A DNA stretch of 64,000 nucleotides from the NCBI GenBank assembly GCA_033764875.1, contig JANRIO010000004.1:1-64000 (forward strand), written 5' to 3'. Positions within the stretch are counted from its first letter, which is position 1. Each line of letters begins with the position of its first letter. The DNA is from AWTP1-13 sp033764875 (GTDB taxonomy: Bacteria > Pseudomonadota > Alphaproteobacteria > Rhizobiales > Hyphomicrobiaceae). This document shows, one piece after another, positions 9,211 through 18,629 of the stretch. The notes under the pieces were generated by a model that saw only the letters and a list, made by a program, of their open reading frames with translations, made no database searches and was not told the origin of the DNA. The translations under genes and the position numbers were made by a program.

Positions 9211-10398
9211 ATGAATGCCCGAGGCATTCGCCAGCTCCTGAGCCTCGCCGCCGCCGCCGCGGTCGCGCTCACGTGCGCGGAGACGCTGGCTGCCGGCAGC
9301 CGGAAGACACCGGCGGCCAAGGACAGCGGCGAGAAGGTCTCCTCGGCCCGGAGCGAGCAGTCGATCGTCATTCTCGTCAACGACGAGCCCATCACGGGCT
9401 GGGAGATCGAGCAGCGGGCCAACCTCCTCGCCACGGGCGAGCGTGGGGGCGGGGTCGACCTCAAGGCCAAGGCCGAGGCGCGCTGGAAGCAGATCATGAC
9501 GGACCCCAAGACCAACGAGCGCTTCCAGCAGCTCCTGAAGGAGAAGAACGTCCGCTCGAAGGAAGAGGCGATGGCGGTGCAGGCCAGCTTCGTGAAGGGC
9601 CTGCAGCAGAACATGATCGAGCAGATCAAGCGCGAGGCGCGCTCCTCCATCATGCCCAAGGTGCGCAAGCAGGCGCAGGAGGAGCTGATCGAGGAGAAGA
9701 TCAAGCTGCTCGAGGCCAAGAAGCTCGGCCTCGACATCTCCGACGAGGACATCAGGGGCGTCATCAAGGGCATCGCCGAGAACAACAAGATGACGGAGGA
9801 GCAGTTCGCCCAGCACGTGAAGCAGGCGGGCTTCGACGTCTCCACCATGAAGAGCCGCTTCAAGGCGCAGATCGCCTGGCGCGAGGTCGTGCGCCGCAAG
9901 TTCGGCGCCCAGATCTCCGTCAACCAGCGCGACATCGAGCGGGCATTGACCAGCGCCGGGCACGACGGCGCCGACACCGTCGAGTTGCAGGTGCACAAAA
10001 TCAGCCTGCCGCTGCCGGGATCCATGAGCCAGACCGTGATGGCCCGGCGCTATGCGGAGGCCGACGCGCTCAGGTCCAAGTTCGCTGGTTGCAAGTCCAT
10101 GGCCGAGCTCGCCCGCTCCGTCAGCGACGCCCGCTTCGACGACATGAAGTACGTGAAGCCCGGCACCATGACCGAGCCGACCCGGTCGATGCTGCTGAGT
10201 GCGCGGGACGGCGACATGCTGCCGCCCGTCACCTCCCCTTCCGGCATTGAGGTCTATGCAGTGTGCGGGCGGCGTGCCATCAAGGACGAGAAGCAGCAGC
10301 AGAAGGCCGCCGAGGAGCTGCAGCAGCGCGAGTTCGACTTGCATGCGCGCCGCTACCTCAACGATCTCAAGCAGGATGCGCACATCGAGTACCGGTGA
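9211..10398 (+). CDS. surA: SurA-type periplasmic chaperone / peptidyl-prolyl isomerase
   Basis: Periplasmic chaperone that escorts unfolded outer-membrane proteins, including LptD, to the BAM complex; 395 aa. A signal peptide covers about 1-27 (LLSLAAAAAVALTCAETLAAG). A SurA_N-like helical domain follows, starting IVILVNDEPITGWEIEQRA, then a parvulin-like segment near 255-360 (VELQVHKISLPLP to SGIEVYAVCGRR). The parvulin part is divergent and only one such domain is evident, whereas E. coli SurA has two, so isomerase activity is uncertain. It sits 187 bases after lptD and directly before pdxA, the standard lptD-surA-pdxA-rsmA order. A purine-rich GAGGGCAG precedes the ATG. Confidence 0.88.
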   Translation: MNARGIRQLLSLAAAAAVALTCAETLAAGSRKTPAAKDSGEKVSSARSEQSIVILVNDEPITGWEIEQRANLLATGERGGGVDLKAKAEARWKQIMTDPKTNERFQQLLKEKNVRSKEEAMAVQASFVKGLQQNMIEQIKREARSSIMPKVRKQAQEELIEEKIKLLEAKKLGLDISDEDIRGVIKGIAENNKMTEEQFAQHVKQAGFDVSTMKSRFKAQIAWREVVRRKFGAQISVNQRDIERALTSAGHDGADTVELQVHKISLPLPGSMSQTVMARRYAEADALRSKFAGCKSMAELARSVSDARFDDMKYVKPGTMTEPTRSMLLSARDGDMLPPVTSPSGIEVYAVCGRRAIKDEKQQQKAAEELQQREFDLHARRYLNDLKQDAHIEYR

Positions 10399-10405
10399 GG
10401 ACGCG

Positions 10406-11440
10406 TTGCGCCCTGCGCGAGCAGGGCTGCCGCTGGCCGCCCTGCCCCTTGCCGTCACCATGGGCGATCCACAAGGTATCGGGCTCGACGTGACGCTTGC
10501 CGCCTGGCGGGAGCGCGCAAGCCTTGGCCTGCCGCCGTTTGCGCTCTATGCGGAGGTCGATGCCGTGCGCGGTCGCGCACAGGCGCTGGGGCTCGATGCG
10601 CCGCTCGTCATGATCGAGGCCCCGGGAGACGCGGCCGCCGCCTTCCCCGCCGCCCTACCAGTCATCGCGCTCGACGCCCGGCCGACGCCGGGCGCAAGCA
10701 CCGTCGCTGCCATCGAGGAGGCCACGCGCGACGTCGCGCTCGGGCGCGCGCTGGCGCTGGTCACCAATCCCATCACCAAGAGCAAGCCCGCCTTCGCGCG
10801 GCTGCCCTACCCGGGCCACACCGAGTTTCTTGCCGACCTCGCCCAGCGCATCCTGGGCTGTCCCCGCCCGCACCCGGTGATGCTGCTCGCTTGCGAGACC
10901 TTGCGCGTGGTGCCTGCGACGGTGCACGTGCCGCTGGCGCGCGTGCCGGGGCTGCTGACGCCGGCGCTGCTGCGCGTGACCATCGAGACCACGCACGCTG
11001 GCCTCGTCTCGGACTTCGGCATCGCCGACCCGCGCATCGCTGTCGCGGGTCTCAACCCGCACGCCGGCGAGGGCGGCCTGATCGGACGCGAGGACATCGA
11101 CGTCATCGCCCCTGTCGTCGCCGCCCTGCGCGCGGCGGGAATGGCGATCGAGGGGCCGCTTTCGGCGGACACGCTGTTTCACGCCGAGGCGCGCGCGGGC
11201 TACGACGCGGCCGTCGCCATGTATCACGACCAGGCCCTGATCCCGATCAAGACCCTCGCCTTCGACAGCGGCGTCAACGTCACGCTGGGGCTGCCGTTCG
11301 TGCGCACCTCGCCCGACCACGGCACGGCCTTCGCGCTCGCTGGCACCGGCAAGGCGCGCCCGACGAGCTTCATCGCCGCGCTGCGCCTGGCGGCGGCCAT
11401 GGGACGGCGGCGGGCCCTGGCGGCGCGGCCCGGCCCATGA
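10406..11440 (+). CDS. pdxA: PdxA, 4-hydroxythreonine-4-phosphate dehydrogenase
   Basis: NAD-dependent dehydrogenase in the DXP-dependent pathway to pyridoxal 5'-phosphate, 344 aa. Family hallmarks are the N-terminal LAVTMGDPQGIGLDVTLAAW, the ALVTNPITKSK segment, PGHTEFLADLA with a metal-binding His, GLNPHAGEGGLIG, and HDQALIPIKTL near the C-terminus. No ATG precedes the conserved LAVTMGDP stretch within family length, so I take the in-frame TTG at 10406, eight bases after the surA stop and just behind GAGGAC; the ATG at 10460 would cut into the conserved N-terminal strand. The stop overlaps the rsmA start (ATGA), so pdxA and rsmA are probably translationally coupled. Confidence 0.92.
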   Translation: MRPARAGLPLAALPLAVTMGDPQGIGLDVTLAAWRERASLGLPPFALYAEVDAVRGRAQALGLDAPLVMIEAPGDAAAAFPAALPVIALDARPTPGASTVAAIEEATRDVALGRALALVTNPITKSKPAFARLPYPGHTEFLADLAQRILGCPRPHPVMLLACETLRVVPATVHVPLARVPGLLTPALLRVTIETTHAGLVSDFGIADPRIAVAGLNPHAGEGGLIGREDIDVIAPVVAALRAAGMAIEGPLSADTLFHAEARAGYDAAVAMYHDQALIPIKTLAFDSGVNVTLGLPFVRTSPDHGTAFALAGTGKARPTSFIAALRLAAAMGRRRALAARPGP

Positions 11441-12348
11441 GCGGAGCCGACCCGGACCGGGCCGCGGACGGCTCCGGCGCGAGCCCGGACGGCCTGCCGC
11501 CGCTCGGCGAGGTGATCCGCCGGCTCGGGCTCTCGGCGCGCAAGAGCCTCGGGCAGAACTTCATCCTCGACCTCAACCTCACGCGCCGCATCGCGCGCGC
11601 GGCGGGCCCGCTCGCCGGCAGGGCGGTGATCGAGATCGGGCCCGGGCCCGGCGGCCTCACGCGTGCGCTGCTGCTGGAGGGCGCGGCCCGCGTCGTCGCC
11701 GTCGAGCGCGACGAGCGGGTGCGGCCGGCGCTCGAGGAGATCGCCGCGCGCTATCCCGGCCGCCTCGAGACGCGCTTTGACGACGCCGTCGGCCTGCGCT
11801 GGAGCGCGCTATTGCCAGCCGAGGCCGGCAAGCCGGTGATCGTCGCCAACCTGCCCTACAACGTCGCCACCATCCTGCTGATCGGCTGGCTGGAGAGCGA
11901 GCCATGGCCGTGGTTCCAGCGCATGGTGCTGATGTTCCAGAAGGAGGTGGCCGAGCGCATCGTCGCAGGGCCCGGCAGCAAGGCCTACGGGCGTCTTGCC
12001 GTCATCTCGCAATGGCGCACGCGGCCGCGGCTGCTGTTCAGCCTGCGGCCGGAGGCCTTCACGCCGCCTCCGTCCGTGTCCTCGGCGCTGGTCGAGTTCA
12101 CACCGATCGAGGCCCCCTCCCCGCCCTGCCACGTGCGCACGCTGGGCGAGGTGACGGCGGCGGCCTTCGGCCAGCGCCGCAAGATGCTGCGGCAGAGCCT
12201 GAAGGCGCTGGTGCCGGACCCCGAGGCGCTGCTGGCCGCCGCCGACATCGCCCCGACGCTGCGCGGCGAGGTGCTCACCGTCGCCGACTTCGCGCGCCTG
12301 GCCTACATCCTGGAGCGGTGGCCCTCACGCGGGCCCTCGCGCGCCTGA
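11437..12348 (+). CDS. rsmA: RsmA (KsgA), 16S rRNA dimethyladenosine transferase
   Basis: Dimethylates the two adjacent adenosines near the 3' end of 16S rRNA (A1518/A1519 in E. coli numbering) using SAM, a late checkpoint in small-subunit assembly. 303 aa. Family features are KSLGQNFILDLNLTRRIA, the SAM-binding loop VIEIGPGPGGLTRALL, VAVERDER (ribose-binding acid), the catalytic NLPYNVAT motif and FTPPPSVSSALV. The first 20 or so residues (SGADPDRAADGSGASPDG) are a low-complexity extension. The ATGA overlap with pdxA fixes the start. It closes the lptF-to-rsmA series; 101 bases separate it from the next gene. Confidence 0.95.
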   Translation: MSGADPDRAADGSGASPDGLPPLGEVIRRLGLSARKSLGQNFILDLNLTRRIARAAGPLAGRAVIEIGPGPGGLTRALLLEGAARVVAVERDERVRPALEEIAARYPGRLETRFDDAVGLRWSALLPAEAGKPVIVANLPYNVATILLIGWLESEPWPWFQRMVLMFQKEVAERIVAGPGSKAYGRLAVISQWRTRPRLLFSLRPEAFTPPPSVSSALVEFTPIEAPSPPCHVRTLGEVTAAAFGQRRKMLRQSLKALVPDPEALLAAADIAPTLRGEVLTVADFARLAYILERWPSRGPSRA

Positions 12349-12449
12349 GCGAGGCCGCCTGCGCCGCGCTGCCGTCACCACCGGGCGGGCGCGGAATGCT
12401 ATGACGTGGCCTTCTGGGCGCGGCACGCCCCCTGAGGGAGTACACCGGC

Positions 12450-13358
12450 ATGGCACGGGCGAAGATCGGACTGGCGCTCGGCAGCGGCTCGGCGCGCGGC
12501 TGGGCGCACATCGGCGTCATCGAGGCGCTGGGCGAGGCCGGCATCGCCCCCGACGTGATCGCGGGCTGTTCGATCGGCGCCCTGGTCGGGGCGGCGCTCG
12601 CCGCCGGCAGGCTCGAGCAGCTCAAGGCCTTCGCGCTGTCGCTGAGCTGGCGCGAGATCGCGCGCCTCACCGACGTCAAGCTCACCGCCGGCGGGCTCGT
12701 TGGCGGCGCCGAGGTGGTCGCCATGCTGGAGCGCCTCGGCATCTCGGCTCCGATCGAGAGCCTCGCCGTCCCCTACGTCGCCATCGCCACCGATCTCGGA
12801 TCGGGCCGGGAGGTGTGGCTCAGGGACGGTCCGGTGACGGAAGCCGTGCGGGCCTCGATCTCGCTGCCCGGCATCTTCAGCCCGGCCCAGCGCGAAGGCC
12901 GCTGGCTGGTGGACGGCGGCCTGGTCAATCCGGTGCCGGTATCGGCCTGCCGCGCGCTCGGCGCCGACATCGTCATCGCGGTGAACCTCAACGGCGATCT
13001 CGTCGGGCGCTACGGCGTGCCGCAAGAGCCGCGCGATACGCCGGCCGCCCCGGAGTTCCTCAACCGGCTCATCGAGCAGATGCCGATGCTGCTGCGCCGG
13101 CCGGCCGAGAGCGTGCTGCCGAAGCTGCTCGATCCGGCGCCCAACACGCCCGGCTACTTCGAGGTGCTGATGGGATCGATCAACGTCATGCAGGACCAGA
13201 TCACGCGGGCGCGGCTGGCCGGCGACCCGCCCCACGTGGCGCTCACACCGCGCCTGGAGCACATCACGATGCTGGAGTTCAACCGCGCGCCGGAGGCCAT
13301 CGCCGAGGGCCGGGCCTGCGTCGCGCACGCGCTGCCCTTCATCAAGCGCTACCTATAG
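12450..13358 (+). CDS. Patatin-like phospholipase family protein
   Basis: Predicted serine lipid acyl hydrolase, 302 aa, related to the bacterial RssA/NTE-type patatins. The oxyanion-hole region reads ALGSGSARGWAHIGV (9-23). The nucleophile elbow is GCSIG with S41. The catalytic aspartate is D155 in VDGGLVNP, so the Ser-Asp dyad is intact. There is no signal peptide or obvious membrane helix. The substrate is not predictable, though membrane phospholipid turnover is the usual inference. A GAGGGA precedes the ATG by a normal distance. The stop codon abuts the stop of the convergent gmk gene: the hexamer CTATAG (13353-13358) supplies TAG on both strands. Confidence 0.88.
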   Translation: MARAKIGLALGSGSARGWAHIGVIEALGEAGIAPDVIAGCSIGALVGAALAAGRLEQLKAFALSLSWREIARLTDVKLTAGGLVGGAEVVAMLERLGISAPIESLAVPYVAIATDLGSGREVWLRDGPVTEAVRASISLPGIFSPAQREGRWLVDGGLVNPVPVSACRALGADIVIAVNLNGDLVGRYGVPQEPRDTPAAPEFLNRLIEQMPMLLRRPAESVLPKLLDPAPNTPGYFEVLMGSINVMQDQITRARLAGDPPHVALTPRLEHITMLEFNRAPEAIAEGRACVAHALPFIKRYL

Positions 13359-14018
13359 GTCGGCCAGCACGCCTTCCACGAACGCCGGCATGCCGGTCTG
13401 GCGCGCGCGCCGGTGGCGCTCGGCGGCGAGGATCGCCGACAGGGTCGCAAAGCTCGCCTCGATGTCGCTGTTCACGATCACGTAGTCGTACTCGTGCCAG
13501 TGCGCGATCTCGCCCGCCGCATTGGCGACACGGCGCGCGACCACCTCGGGGCTGTCCTGCCCGCGCGAGGTGAGGCGCCGCTCCAGCGCCTTGCCCGTCG
13601 GCGGCAGGATGAAGACGCTGACCATGTCGGCGCTCATCTTCTCGCGGATCTGCAGGGCGCCCTGCCAGTCGATGTCGAAGAGCGTGTCGCGCCCCTCAGC
13701 CAGCGCCGCCTCGACGGGCGCGCGCGGGGAGGCGTAGTAGTTGCCGTGCACGAGCGCCCATTCCAGGAGCTCGCCCGCCTCCAGCCGCCGCTTGAACTCG
13801 GCCTCGCTCACGAAGTGGTAGTCGCGGCCGTCGACCTCGCCGCGGCGGGCGGCGCGGGTCGTCACGGAGACCGAGACGCCGAGCGTGGCGTCCGCCTCGA
13901 GCAGGCGCTTGGACAGCGTGGTCTTGCCGGCGCCCGAGGGCGAGGAGAGCACGAGCAGGAGGCCGCGGCGCGCGATGGCCGGCGCATGGCTCGCGGGGGT
14001 GGCGGTCGGATCACTCAA
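13353..14018 (-). CDS. gmk: Gmk, guanylate kinase
   Basis: Phosphorylates GMP to GDP with ATP in guanine nucleotide synthesis; 221 aa, about the usual bacterial length. The P-loop SPSGAGKTTLSKRLL lies near 26-40. The GMP-binding region has VSVTTRAARRGEVDGRDYHFVSE. A WALVHGNYY segment and FDIDWQGALQI (IDVQGA equivalent) follow, and the C-terminal lid shows LTSRGQDSPEVVARRV. It overlaps the 3' end of yicC by eight bases, an arrangement widespread in proteobacteria (yicC-gmk), so the two are probably co-translated. It is the last gene of the minus-strand run that starts with fabD. Confidence 0.96.
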   Translation of the reverse strand: MSDPTATPASHAPAIARRGLLLVLSSPSGAGKTTLSKRLLEADATLGVSVSVTTRAARRGEVDGRDYHFVSEAEFKRRLEAGELLEWALVHGNYYASPRAPVEAALAEGRDTLFDIDWQGALQIREKMSADMVSVFILPPTGKALERRLTSRGQDSPEVVARRVANAAGEIAHWHEYDYVIVNSDIEASFATLSAILAAERHRRARQTGMPAFVEGVLADL

Positions 14019-14898
14019 TGTTCTGCACCTGCTCGCGCATCTGATCGATCACGGCCTTGAGCTCGAGGCCGTGGCGCGTGATGTCCGCGTCCGCCGACTT
14101 CGAGCACAGCGTATTGGCCTCGCGGTTGAACTCCTGCGCCAGGAAATCGAGGCGGCGACCGGCCGGCTCCTTGGACAGCAGAAGGGCGCGGGCTGCGTGG
14201 ATGTGGGCGCGCAGGCGCTGCAGCTCCTCCTCCACGTCGGCCTTGGTGGCGAGCAGCGCCGCCTCCTGATAGAGGCGGCCCTCGTCGAGGCTCGAGGCCT
14301 CGCCGAGAAGGCGTGCCACCTGCTCCTTCAGCTTCTGGCGCATGGCCTCGGGACTGTGGGCCGGGGCCGCGGCGACCTGGGCCACGAGGCCCTCGATGCT
14401 GGCGAGCTGCTGCGCGACGACGTCGGCGAGCCGGGCGCCTTCGGCCGTGCGCATCCTGACGAGGGCCTCGAAGGCGGCATCAAGACTGGCCAGCATGGCG
14501 CCCTGGCGGGCACCGGCCTCATCGGCACTTTCCTCCCCCTCCACGACCTCGAGCACGCCGCGGATGGCGAGCAGCGCCTCGGCCTGCGGCTCGGCGCACG
14601 ACACGCGCGCGCGCACGGTCTCGAGCGCTGCCAGCGCTTGCGCCAGGGCCGCCTCGTTGAGACGGATCTGCGTGACGCCTTCGCTACGCTTCACATTGAG
14701 GTTGATGCTGATGCTGCCGCGGGCAAGGTGACGGGCGGCGACCTCGCGCACACGCGGCTCGAGCGCCTCGTAGCCGGGTGCCAGGCGCAGACGGAGATCA
14801 AGCCCGCGTCCGTTGACGGAGCGGATCTCCCACGCCCAGGTCACGGCCGCCGCATGCCCCTCGGTGCGGGCGAAGCCGGTCATGCTCTTGATGGTCAT
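14011..14898 (-). CDS. YicC family endoribonuclease
   Basis: Member of the YicC family, shown in E. coli to be an endoribonuclease; 295 aa. The N-terminal YicC domain begins MTIKSMTGFARTEG, and the C-terminal DUF1732 region carries the family signature with EFNREANTLCSKSADADITR and ends LKAVIDQMREQVQNIE. I chose the ATG at 14898 because MT.KSMTGFAR is the family's conserved first strand; in-frame codons further upstream encode no conserved sequence. It lies between mltG and gmk, overlaps gmk by eight bases, and is probably in the same operon. Its target RNAs here are unknown. Confidence 0.92.
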   Translation of the reverse strand: MTIKSMTGFARTEGHAAAVTWAWEIRSVNGRGLDLRLRLAPGYEALEPRVREVAARHLARGSISINLNVKRSEGVTQIRLNEAALAQALAALETVRARVSCAEPQAEALLAIRGVLEVVEGEESADEAGARQGAMLASLDAAFEALVRMRTAEGARLADVVAQQLASIEGLVAQVAAAPAHSPEAMRQKLKEQVARLLGEASSLDEGRLYQEAALLATKADVEEELQRLRAHIHAARALLLSKEPAGRRLDFLAQEFNREANTLCSKSADADITRHGLELKAVIDQMREQVQNIE

Positions 14899-15035
14899 CG
14901 GCAGGTGATGGTCATGTGCGGGCCCGTCGCTGGCGTTGGCCGTGCGCGGATGACGGCATGGCGGGCTGGAGATTAGCCGCTCGGAGAGTCCCCAACAAGC
15001 GCACCGCGCCACGGGCTGCCGGCAGATCGCCCTTG

Positions 15036-16415
15036 CTACTGTGCGGGAGCGGGCTTCGCCTTGGCGGGGGCGGTGTTGGCCGACCAGCCGCTCTTGTCGC
15101 CGGCCTTCTCCTGGCCCTTATCAGCCTTCGCGTCCGGCACCGAGTTGATCCGCTTGGGCTGGATCGGTGCGCCCTTGTCGTCGCCGGCCGCTGCCGCGGC
15201 GCGCCCCTTCTTGCCCTTGTCGACCGGCTGCGGCGTATCGGCGGCATCCCTGCGCGCCCGCATCTCCTTCTCGACGGCGCGCCACTTCTGTACGCCGGCG
15301 TTGTGCTCCTTCAGGGTCTCCGAGAAGGTGTGGCCGCCGCTGCCGTTGGCGACGAAGTAGAGCTCCTTGGTGTCGGCCGGGTTCAGCGTCGCCTCGATGG
15401 CGGCGCGGCCCGGATTGCAGATGGGCGTCGGCGGCAGACCGTCGATCTCGTAGGTGTTGTGCTGGGTCTTCTGCGCCTTCTCGCTGCGCAGGATGGGCTT
15501 GCCCCACACGGTCTTGCCGCCGAACAGGCCGTACAGGATGGTCGGGTCAGACTGCAGGCGCATGTTGAGCCTGAGCCGGTTGACGAACACGGCGGCCACG
15601 CGCTCGCGCTCGTCATTGCGCCCGGTCTCCTTCTCCACGATCGAGGCAAGCACCACCGCCTCGCCGATCGACTTGAGCGGCAGGTCGGCCTTGCGTGCCT
15701 CCCACAGCCTGTCGAGCACCTTCCGGGACTCGGCCGCCATCAGGTCCAGCACCGCCTGCCGTGCCGTGCCGCGCTGCACGACGAAGGTCTCGGGCAGCAG
15801 CGTGCCCTCGGCCGGCACCTGGGCGATCTCGCCGGATAGGTTGGGATCGGCCTTCAGCCGCTCCACGATCTGGAAGCTCGTCAGGCCCTCGGGGATCGTC
15901 ACCTTGTAGGAGACCGTGCGCCCTTCCGTCAGCACCTCGACCACGTGGCGCACGCTTGCCGCCTCGACGACCTCGAAATCTCCCGCCTTGATCTGGACGG
16001 GCTTGCCGCCACCGAGCCAGGCCGTGAACTTGGTCAGCAGATAGCCGGCGACGAACAGGCGCCGATCGCTCACGACGCCCTCGCGCTCGAGACGGGCGCC
16101 GATCTCGACGGCGCCGTCGCCCTTGGCCACCACCAAGACCCGGCTCTTCTCGAGCGGACCGGGCGCGTCGAGCTGCGAGTTCACCGCAAAGGCGATGCCG
16201 GTGGCGATCAGCATCAGAAGCAGAATGAAGGTGAGAATGCCGTTGAGCGCCCGCAGGAAGGGACGCAACGGGCCGCGGCTCTCGCGCTCGGGCCGGCGGC
16301 GGCGGACGCCGGTGGGCCGCGTCGGCTCATGCCGATCGGTGCCGCCGCGCGCGAGCGCGCTAGCGGCACGGCCGAGCGTCGCTTCGCCTGATCCCGCCGG
16401 GCGGCGGCTCACCAT
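15036..16415 (-). CDS. mltG: MltG, endolytic murein transglycosylase
   Basis: Membrane-anchored lytic transglycosylase that cuts nascent glycan strands and sets their length; 459 aa from the ATG at 16415. An Arg-rich cytoplasmic stretch of about 50 residues comes first, then one membrane helix (NGILTFILLLMLIATGIAFAV). A LysM-like region follows (VTIPEGLTSFQIVERL), then the YceG catalytic domain with ASIVEKETG, in which E261 matches the catalytic Glu. It continues RLQSDPTILYG and TYEIDGLPPTPICNPG. The C-terminal 90 or so residues are a Lys/Ala/Pro-rich tail (KGKKGRAAAAAGDDKG) of low complexity. It lies downstream of fabF, the usual alphaproteobacterial fabF-mltG order, although 283 bases separate them. 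Confidence 0.92.
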   Translation of the reverse strand: MVSRRPAGSGEATLGRAASALARGGTDRHEPTRPTGVRRRRPERESRGPLRPFLRALNGILTFILLLMLIATGIAFAVNSQLDAPGPLEKSRVLVVAKGDGAVEIGARLEREGVVSDRRLFVAGYLLTKFTAWLGGGKPVQIKAGDFEVVEAASVRHVVEVLTEGRTVSYKVTIPEGLTSFQIVERLKADPNLSGEIAQVPAEGTLLPETFVVQRGTARQAVLDLMAAESRKVLDRLWEARKADLPLKSIGEAVVLASIVEKETGRNDERERVAAVFVNRLRLNMRLQSDPTILYGLFGGKTVWGKPILRSEKAQKTQHNTYEIDGLPPTPICNPGRAAIEATLNPADTKELYFVANGSGGHTFSETLKEHNAGVQKWRAVEKEMRARRDAADTPQPVDKGKKGRAAAAAGDDKGAPIQPKRINSVPDAKADKGQEKAGDKSGWSANTAPAKAKPAPAQ

Positions 16416-16698
16416 GCCTCGTGCTCCTCGTCGCCATGCGGCGCGCTGCAGGCTCGCTCTCGCGCTTGCAGCATTGCGATCCTCGATCCGCCCGGACTGG
16501 AAGGCCAGCGCCCGCCGGCTCCTTCGTCTCGGGCATGCCCCGGCATGCCGACCGGGGCTCGAACCTACCGCGAAATGTGGCGAAAGCGCGAAGGTTTGGC
16601 AATCGCCAGGCCAAACCGCGGACCGCCTTCGCATCGCCGCCAGCGCCCGAGGTGGGTAAATTCCCGCGCCGGCGATGCCTCGCGGCGGCGGTTGCCGC

Positions 16699-17964
16699 TC
16701 AGCTCGCGTAGCGCCGCATGACCAGGGAGGCGTTGGTGCCGCCGAAGCCGAACGAGTTCGACAGCGCCACGTTGATCTCCCGCTCGCGGGCCTTGTGCGG
16801 CACCAGGTCGATGGCCGTGCTGACCGAGGGGTTGTCGAGGTTCAGCGTCGGCGGGGCGACGTTGTGGGTGATGGCGAGCAGCGAGTAGATCGCCTCCACC
16901 GATCCTGCCGCGCCCAGCAGGTGGCCGATGGCGGACTTGGTCGAGGACATCGACAGCGTGCCGGCGGCGTTGCCGAACAGGCGCTCGACCGCGGCGAGCT
17001 CGATCTCGTCGCCCATGGTCGAGGTGCCGTGCGCGTTGACGTACTGGATGTCGGAGGCCTGGATGTTGGCCCGCTTGAGGGCGGCGCGCATGGCGCGGTA
17101 GGCGCCGTCCCCGTCCTCGGACGGGGCGGTGATGTGGAAGGCATCGCCGGACAGGCCGTAGCCGATCACCTCGCCATAGATCCTGGCGCCGCGCTTCAGG
17201 GCATGGTCGAGGCTCTCCAGCACCACGATGCCCGAGCCTTCGCCCATGACGAAGCCGTCACGGTCCTTGTCGTAAGGACGCGAGGCCTGCGTCGGACGGT
17301 CGTTGAAGGTCGTGCACAGCGCGCGGCAGGCGGCGAAGCCCGCGATCGAGATGCGGCAGAGCGGGCTCTCGGTGCCGCCCGCGACCATCACGTCCGCATC
17401 GCCCAGGGCAATCAGCCGCGAAGCATCGCCGATGGCATGCGCGCCCGTCGAGCAGGCGGTGACCACGGCGTGGTTGGGTCCCTTGAGGCCATGGCGGATG
17501 GAGACGTAGCCGGAGGCCAGGTTGATGAGACGCCCGGGGATGAAGAACGGGCTGATGCGCCGGGGGCCCTTCTCCTGCAGCAGCAGCGACGTCTCGGCGA
17601 TGCCCTGCAGGCCGCCGATGCCGGAACCGATGAGGACGCCGGTCCGCTCCTGGTCCTCGGCCGTCTTGGGCGCCCAGCCCGCATCGGCTAGGGCCTGGGT
17701 GGCCGCCGCCATCGCGTAGACGATGAAGTCGTCGACCTTGCGCTGCTCCTTGGGCTCCATCCAGTCGTCGGGATTGAACTTGCCCTCGGACTGGGAGCCG
17801 CGCGGGACGAAGCATCCGATCTGGCAGGCAAGGTCGTCGACCTTGAACTCCTCGATCCGGCGCGCGCCGCTGTCGCCGGCCGTCAGACGCTTCCAGTTGA
17901 CGTCGACGCCGCTTCCCAAGGGCGTGACGAGCCCAAGACCTGTGACGACGACGCGCTGCAGCAT
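16699..17964 (-). CDS. fabF: FabF, 3-oxoacyl-ACP synthase II
   Basis: Condensing enzyme (KAS II) that elongates acyl-ACP with malonyl-ACP in type II fatty-acid synthesis; 421 aa. The catalytic triad is visible: nucleophile C171 in VVTACSTGAHAIG, H312 in NAHGTSTMGDE, and the second His in SAIGHLLGAAGS. The Gly-rich C-terminus FGFGGTNASLVM is characteristic. It comes after acpP in the fabD-fabG-acpP-fabF cluster, 189 bases downstream of the acpP stop, so fabF may have its own promoter as well as read-through. Confidence 0.97.
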   Translation of the reverse strand: MLQRVVVTGLGLVTPLGSGVDVNWKRLTAGDSGARRIEEFKVDDLACQIGCFVPRGSQSEGKFNPDDWMEPKEQRKVDDFIVYAMAAATQALADAGWAPKTAEDQERTGVLIGSGIGGLQGIAETSLLLQEKGPRRISPFFIPGRLINLASGYVSIRHGLKGPNHAVVTACSTGAHAIGDASRLIALGDADVMVAGGTESPLCRISIAGFAACRALCTTFNDRPTQASRPYDKDRDGFVMGEGSGIVVLESLDHALKRGARIYGEVIGYGLSGDAFHITAPSEDGDGAYRAMRAALKRANIQASDIQYVNAHGTSTMGDEIELAAVERLFGNAAGTLSMSSTKSAIGHLLGAAGSVEAIYSLLAITHNVAPPTLNLDNPSVSTAIDLVPHKAREREINVALSNSFGFGGTNASLVMRRYAS

Positions 17965-18153
17965 TGTGTGCTTCCCGACCCGACTTCCCGCCTTCGCCTC
18001 ACGCCCTTCCCTCGAACGCCTCTGACGTGCGTGCGCCCCTTCGGGAGGGGCGCATAGTGTCGAGGGCGCTCAGAGCGATTGTCGCACGGGCCTGCGCAGA
18101 AGGCGATCACGCGCAGGCCGGCAGCCCGCATACGCTCCGTCGGGAGCGCATGA

Positions 18154-18396
18154 TCAAGCCGCGCTCGCGTTCTTCTCCAGGAACTTCACCGCATCGCCGA
18201 CGGTCTGGATCTGCTCGGCGGCGTCGTCCGGGATCTCGCAACCGAACTCCTCCTCGAACGCCATCACAAGCTCGACCGTGTCGAGGCTGTCGGCACCGAG
18301 GTCATCGATGAAGCTGGCGTTGTCGGTGACCTTGTCTGCCTCGACTCCCAGGTGTTCCACCACGATCTTCTTCACACGTGCGGCGACGTCGCTCAT
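18154..18396 (-). CDS. acpP: AcpP, acyl carrier protein
   Basis: Small acidic carrier, 80 aa, that holds growing acyl chains on a 4'-phosphopantetheine arm. The attachment site is S37 in the DSL motif of DLGADSLDTVELVMAFEEEF. The four-helix pattern and overall acidity are standard. It has 233 bases of non-coding sequence upstream before fabG. That spacer probably holds a dedicated promoter, as expected for a very abundant protein, though I could not settle on a confident -35/-10. Confidence 0.97.
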   Translation of the reverse strand: MSDVAARVKKIVVEHLGVEADKVTDNASFIDDLGADSLDTVELVMAFEEEFGCEIPDDAAEQIQTVGDAVKFLEKNASAA

Positions 18397-18629
18397 CGTT
18401 TCATGTCCTCGGCTTTAATCTGAACCATCCTAGTGGCGTTTTTCAGTGAGATCGTTGGGGGCCGAACCCGTAACTGGTAAGCACGCCGGGCTTCGGATTC
18501 GAGTTGGCCAGGAGCCCTAGCGCCCCAAGGTTTCACGCGAAATCAGGGCGCTGTTAACACGTTTCCAGGGGCTTGACCAGCGCCTCCCTGAGGCTTTCAC
18601 GGCCTATATTCGCCTTCCAATCAAGCCCT

